Source: a bacterium (GTDB lineage: Bacteria > Zhuqueibacterota > Zhuqueibacteria > Residuimicrobiales > Krinioviventaceae). From it: a stretch of DNA of 6,446 nucleotides. A model generated the notes under the pieces. That model did no database searches. It was not told the origin of the DNA and worked only from the letters and a program-made list of their open reading frames with translations. The stretch is taken from positions 1 to 6,446 of the forward strand of contig JAJRST010000181.1 of NCBI GenBank assembly GCA_024278645.1, in the 5' to 3' direction. The position numbers and the translations under genes were made by a program. Below are positions 5,494 through 6,446 of the stretch, in pieces. Numbering within the stretch: the first letter of the stretch is position 1; the number at the start of each line of letters is the position of its first letter.

Positions 5494-6446
5494 TTGGCAA
5501 AATATCCTCTCGCTTGTTTTATCACCTCAACGAAAAAATCGACTTCTTCAAGTGTGTTGTAAAGATAAAAGCTGGCGCGCGCCGTCGATGTTACATCGAG
5601 CCTTTTCATCACCAGTTTGGCGCAATGATGGCCGGATCGGATGGCTATGTTCTTACTGTCGAAAAAGGTAGCCACATCGTGCGCGTGAATGCCGTCCATG
5701 GCAAAGGAGATGACCGAATTGCGATTGCTGCGCGGCCCGAAAACGGTGACAAAATCCAACTCCCGCAGTTTGCTCAATGCATGGTCGGTCAGCAGCTTGT
5801 CGTGCGCTTCGATGTTGTCCAGCCCAATGTTTTGCAGCATGTCGATGGCCGCGCCCAGGCCAATGACCGCCGGTATGTTTTGCGTTCCGGCTTCGAACTT
5901 CCACGGCAGTTCGGCCCAGGTTGATTTGTAATGCTGCACATCGTCGATCATCGAACCGCCGTACATGGCGGGATCCATGGCGTGAAGAAGATCTTCCTTG
6001 CCGTAGAGAATGCCGACGCCCATGGGGCCGAGCATTTTATGGCCGGAGAAAACATAAAAATCGGCGTCGAGTTCCTGCACGTTTACCGGCGAGTGCGGTA
6101 CGTGCTGCGCGCCATCGACAAGGACGACGGCGTTCATCTCATGCGCCGCGTCGATGATGCGTTTGACGTCATTTTTTGTACCGAGGACGTTGGAGGCGTG
6201 GGTCACGGCGACCAGTCGCGTATGCGCGGTGAGCAGGTCGTCCAGTTTCTCATAAGCCAGTTCGCCATCGTCGTTAAAAGGAATGAACTTTAATTTGGCG
6301 CCGGTTTTTTGCGCCGCCACCTGCCAGGGCACAAGATTGCTGTGGTGCTCCATTTCGGTGACCAGGATTTCATCGCCGGGTTTGAGGAATTTGTGCGCCC
6401 AGCCATAAGCGACAAAATTGACCGCTTCGGTGGCGCCGTGGGTAAA
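5484..6446 (-). CDS. sufS: SufS, type II cysteine desulfurase (N-terminal part outside window)
   Basis: The frame is open from the window edge at 6446 to a TAG at 5484-5486, giving 320 visible residues; about 89 N-terminal residues are missing compared with E. coli SufS. It opens with 'FTHGATEAVNFVAYGW', so the ATG at 6353 is internal. Using visible numbering, the active-site residues are H34 (EHH, over the PLP ring), D111 and Q114 (VDGAQH), K137 (SGHKMLGP, PLP Schiff base), C275 (SGHHCAK, persulfide cysteine) and R290 (ARASFYLYNT). Their spacings match E. coli H123, D200, Q203, K226, C364 and R379 exactly. The enzyme removes sulfur from cysteine as a persulfide for Fe-S assembly. After the catalytic Cys the sequence reads AKL where AQP or AMP is usual. 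It overlaps sufU by 10 bases; sufB, sufC or sufD may lie upstream beyond 6446. Confidence 0.95.
   Translation of the reverse strand, partial: FTHGATEAVNFVAYGWAHKFLKPGDEILVTEMEHHSNLVPWQVAAQKTGAKLKFIPFNDDGELAYEKLDDLLTAHTRLVAVTHASNVLGTKNDVKRIIDAAHEMNAVVLVDGAQHVPHSPVNVQELDADFYVFSGHKMLGPMGVGILYGKEDLLHAMDPAMYGGSMIDDVQHYKSTWAELPWKFEAGTQNIPAVIGLGAAIDMLQNIGLDNIEAHDKLLTDHALSKLRELDFVTVFGPRSNRNSVISFAMDGIHAHDVATFFDSKNIAIRSGHHCAKLVMKRLDVTSTARASFYLYNTLEEVDFFVEVIKQARGYFAKWI

Noticed and set aside
5514..6293. Plus-strand open frames (5514-5924 and 5931-6293)
   Set aside because: Antisense shadows of sufS, which has every active-site residue in place.

Overview
The window looks like a chromosomal piece of a Gram-negative bacterium of the FCB group (Bacteroidota, Ignavibacteria, Calditrichota or KSB1-like). 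This rests on two secreted proteins ending in NPFNPST/FlgD-like C-terminal tails (type IX secretion style), a Tat-exported Gfo/Idh/MocA oxidoreductase of the kind common in that group, and a SufS-SufU pair. This is inference from protein style; no rRNA or marker gene is present. Base composition is mixed: about 55-60% GC in sampled lines of the oxidoreductase and SufS genes, but nearer 40-45% around the lipoprotein-like gene at 4221-4922.

Layout. 1-1243: the 3' end of a plus-strand secreted protein gene converges on a minus-strand pair (a DUF2892 membrane protein, then a secreted CxxCH/EF-hand-like/FlgD-tail protein). A perfect 14-bp hairpin between the convergent stops serves as a bidirectional terminator. 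1244-1417: intergenic, upstream of divergent genes, with two overlapping inverted repeats. 1418-2566: plus-strand pair, a divergent guanylate-kinase-like P-loop protein followed by a small parvulin-type prolyl isomerase with a lipoprotein-like leader. 2567-2720: a long quasi-palindromic element made of two inverted hairpin units, lying between convergent genes. 2721-4049: minus-strand Gfo/Idh/MocA oxidoreductase broken by a single in-frame TAA. 4221-4922: minus-strand exported protein of unknown function. 5047-6446: minus-strand sufS (5' end cut by the window edge) overlapping sufU, the cysteine desulfurase and sulfur-transfer partner of SUF iron-sulfur cluster assembly.

Functional picture: the only clear pathway is Fe-S assembly (sufS-sufU, translationally coupled by overlap). 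The others are individual envelope, secreted or housekeeping functions without an evident shared pathway. I found no tRNA, rRNA, CRISPR array, transposase or integrase. The items most worth a second look are the nonsense codon in the oxidoreductase, the two-unit palindromic intergenic element, the CxxCH protein with a sorting tail, and the guanylate-kinase-like protein that keeps the P-loop but lacks the usual GMP-loop and lid motifs.
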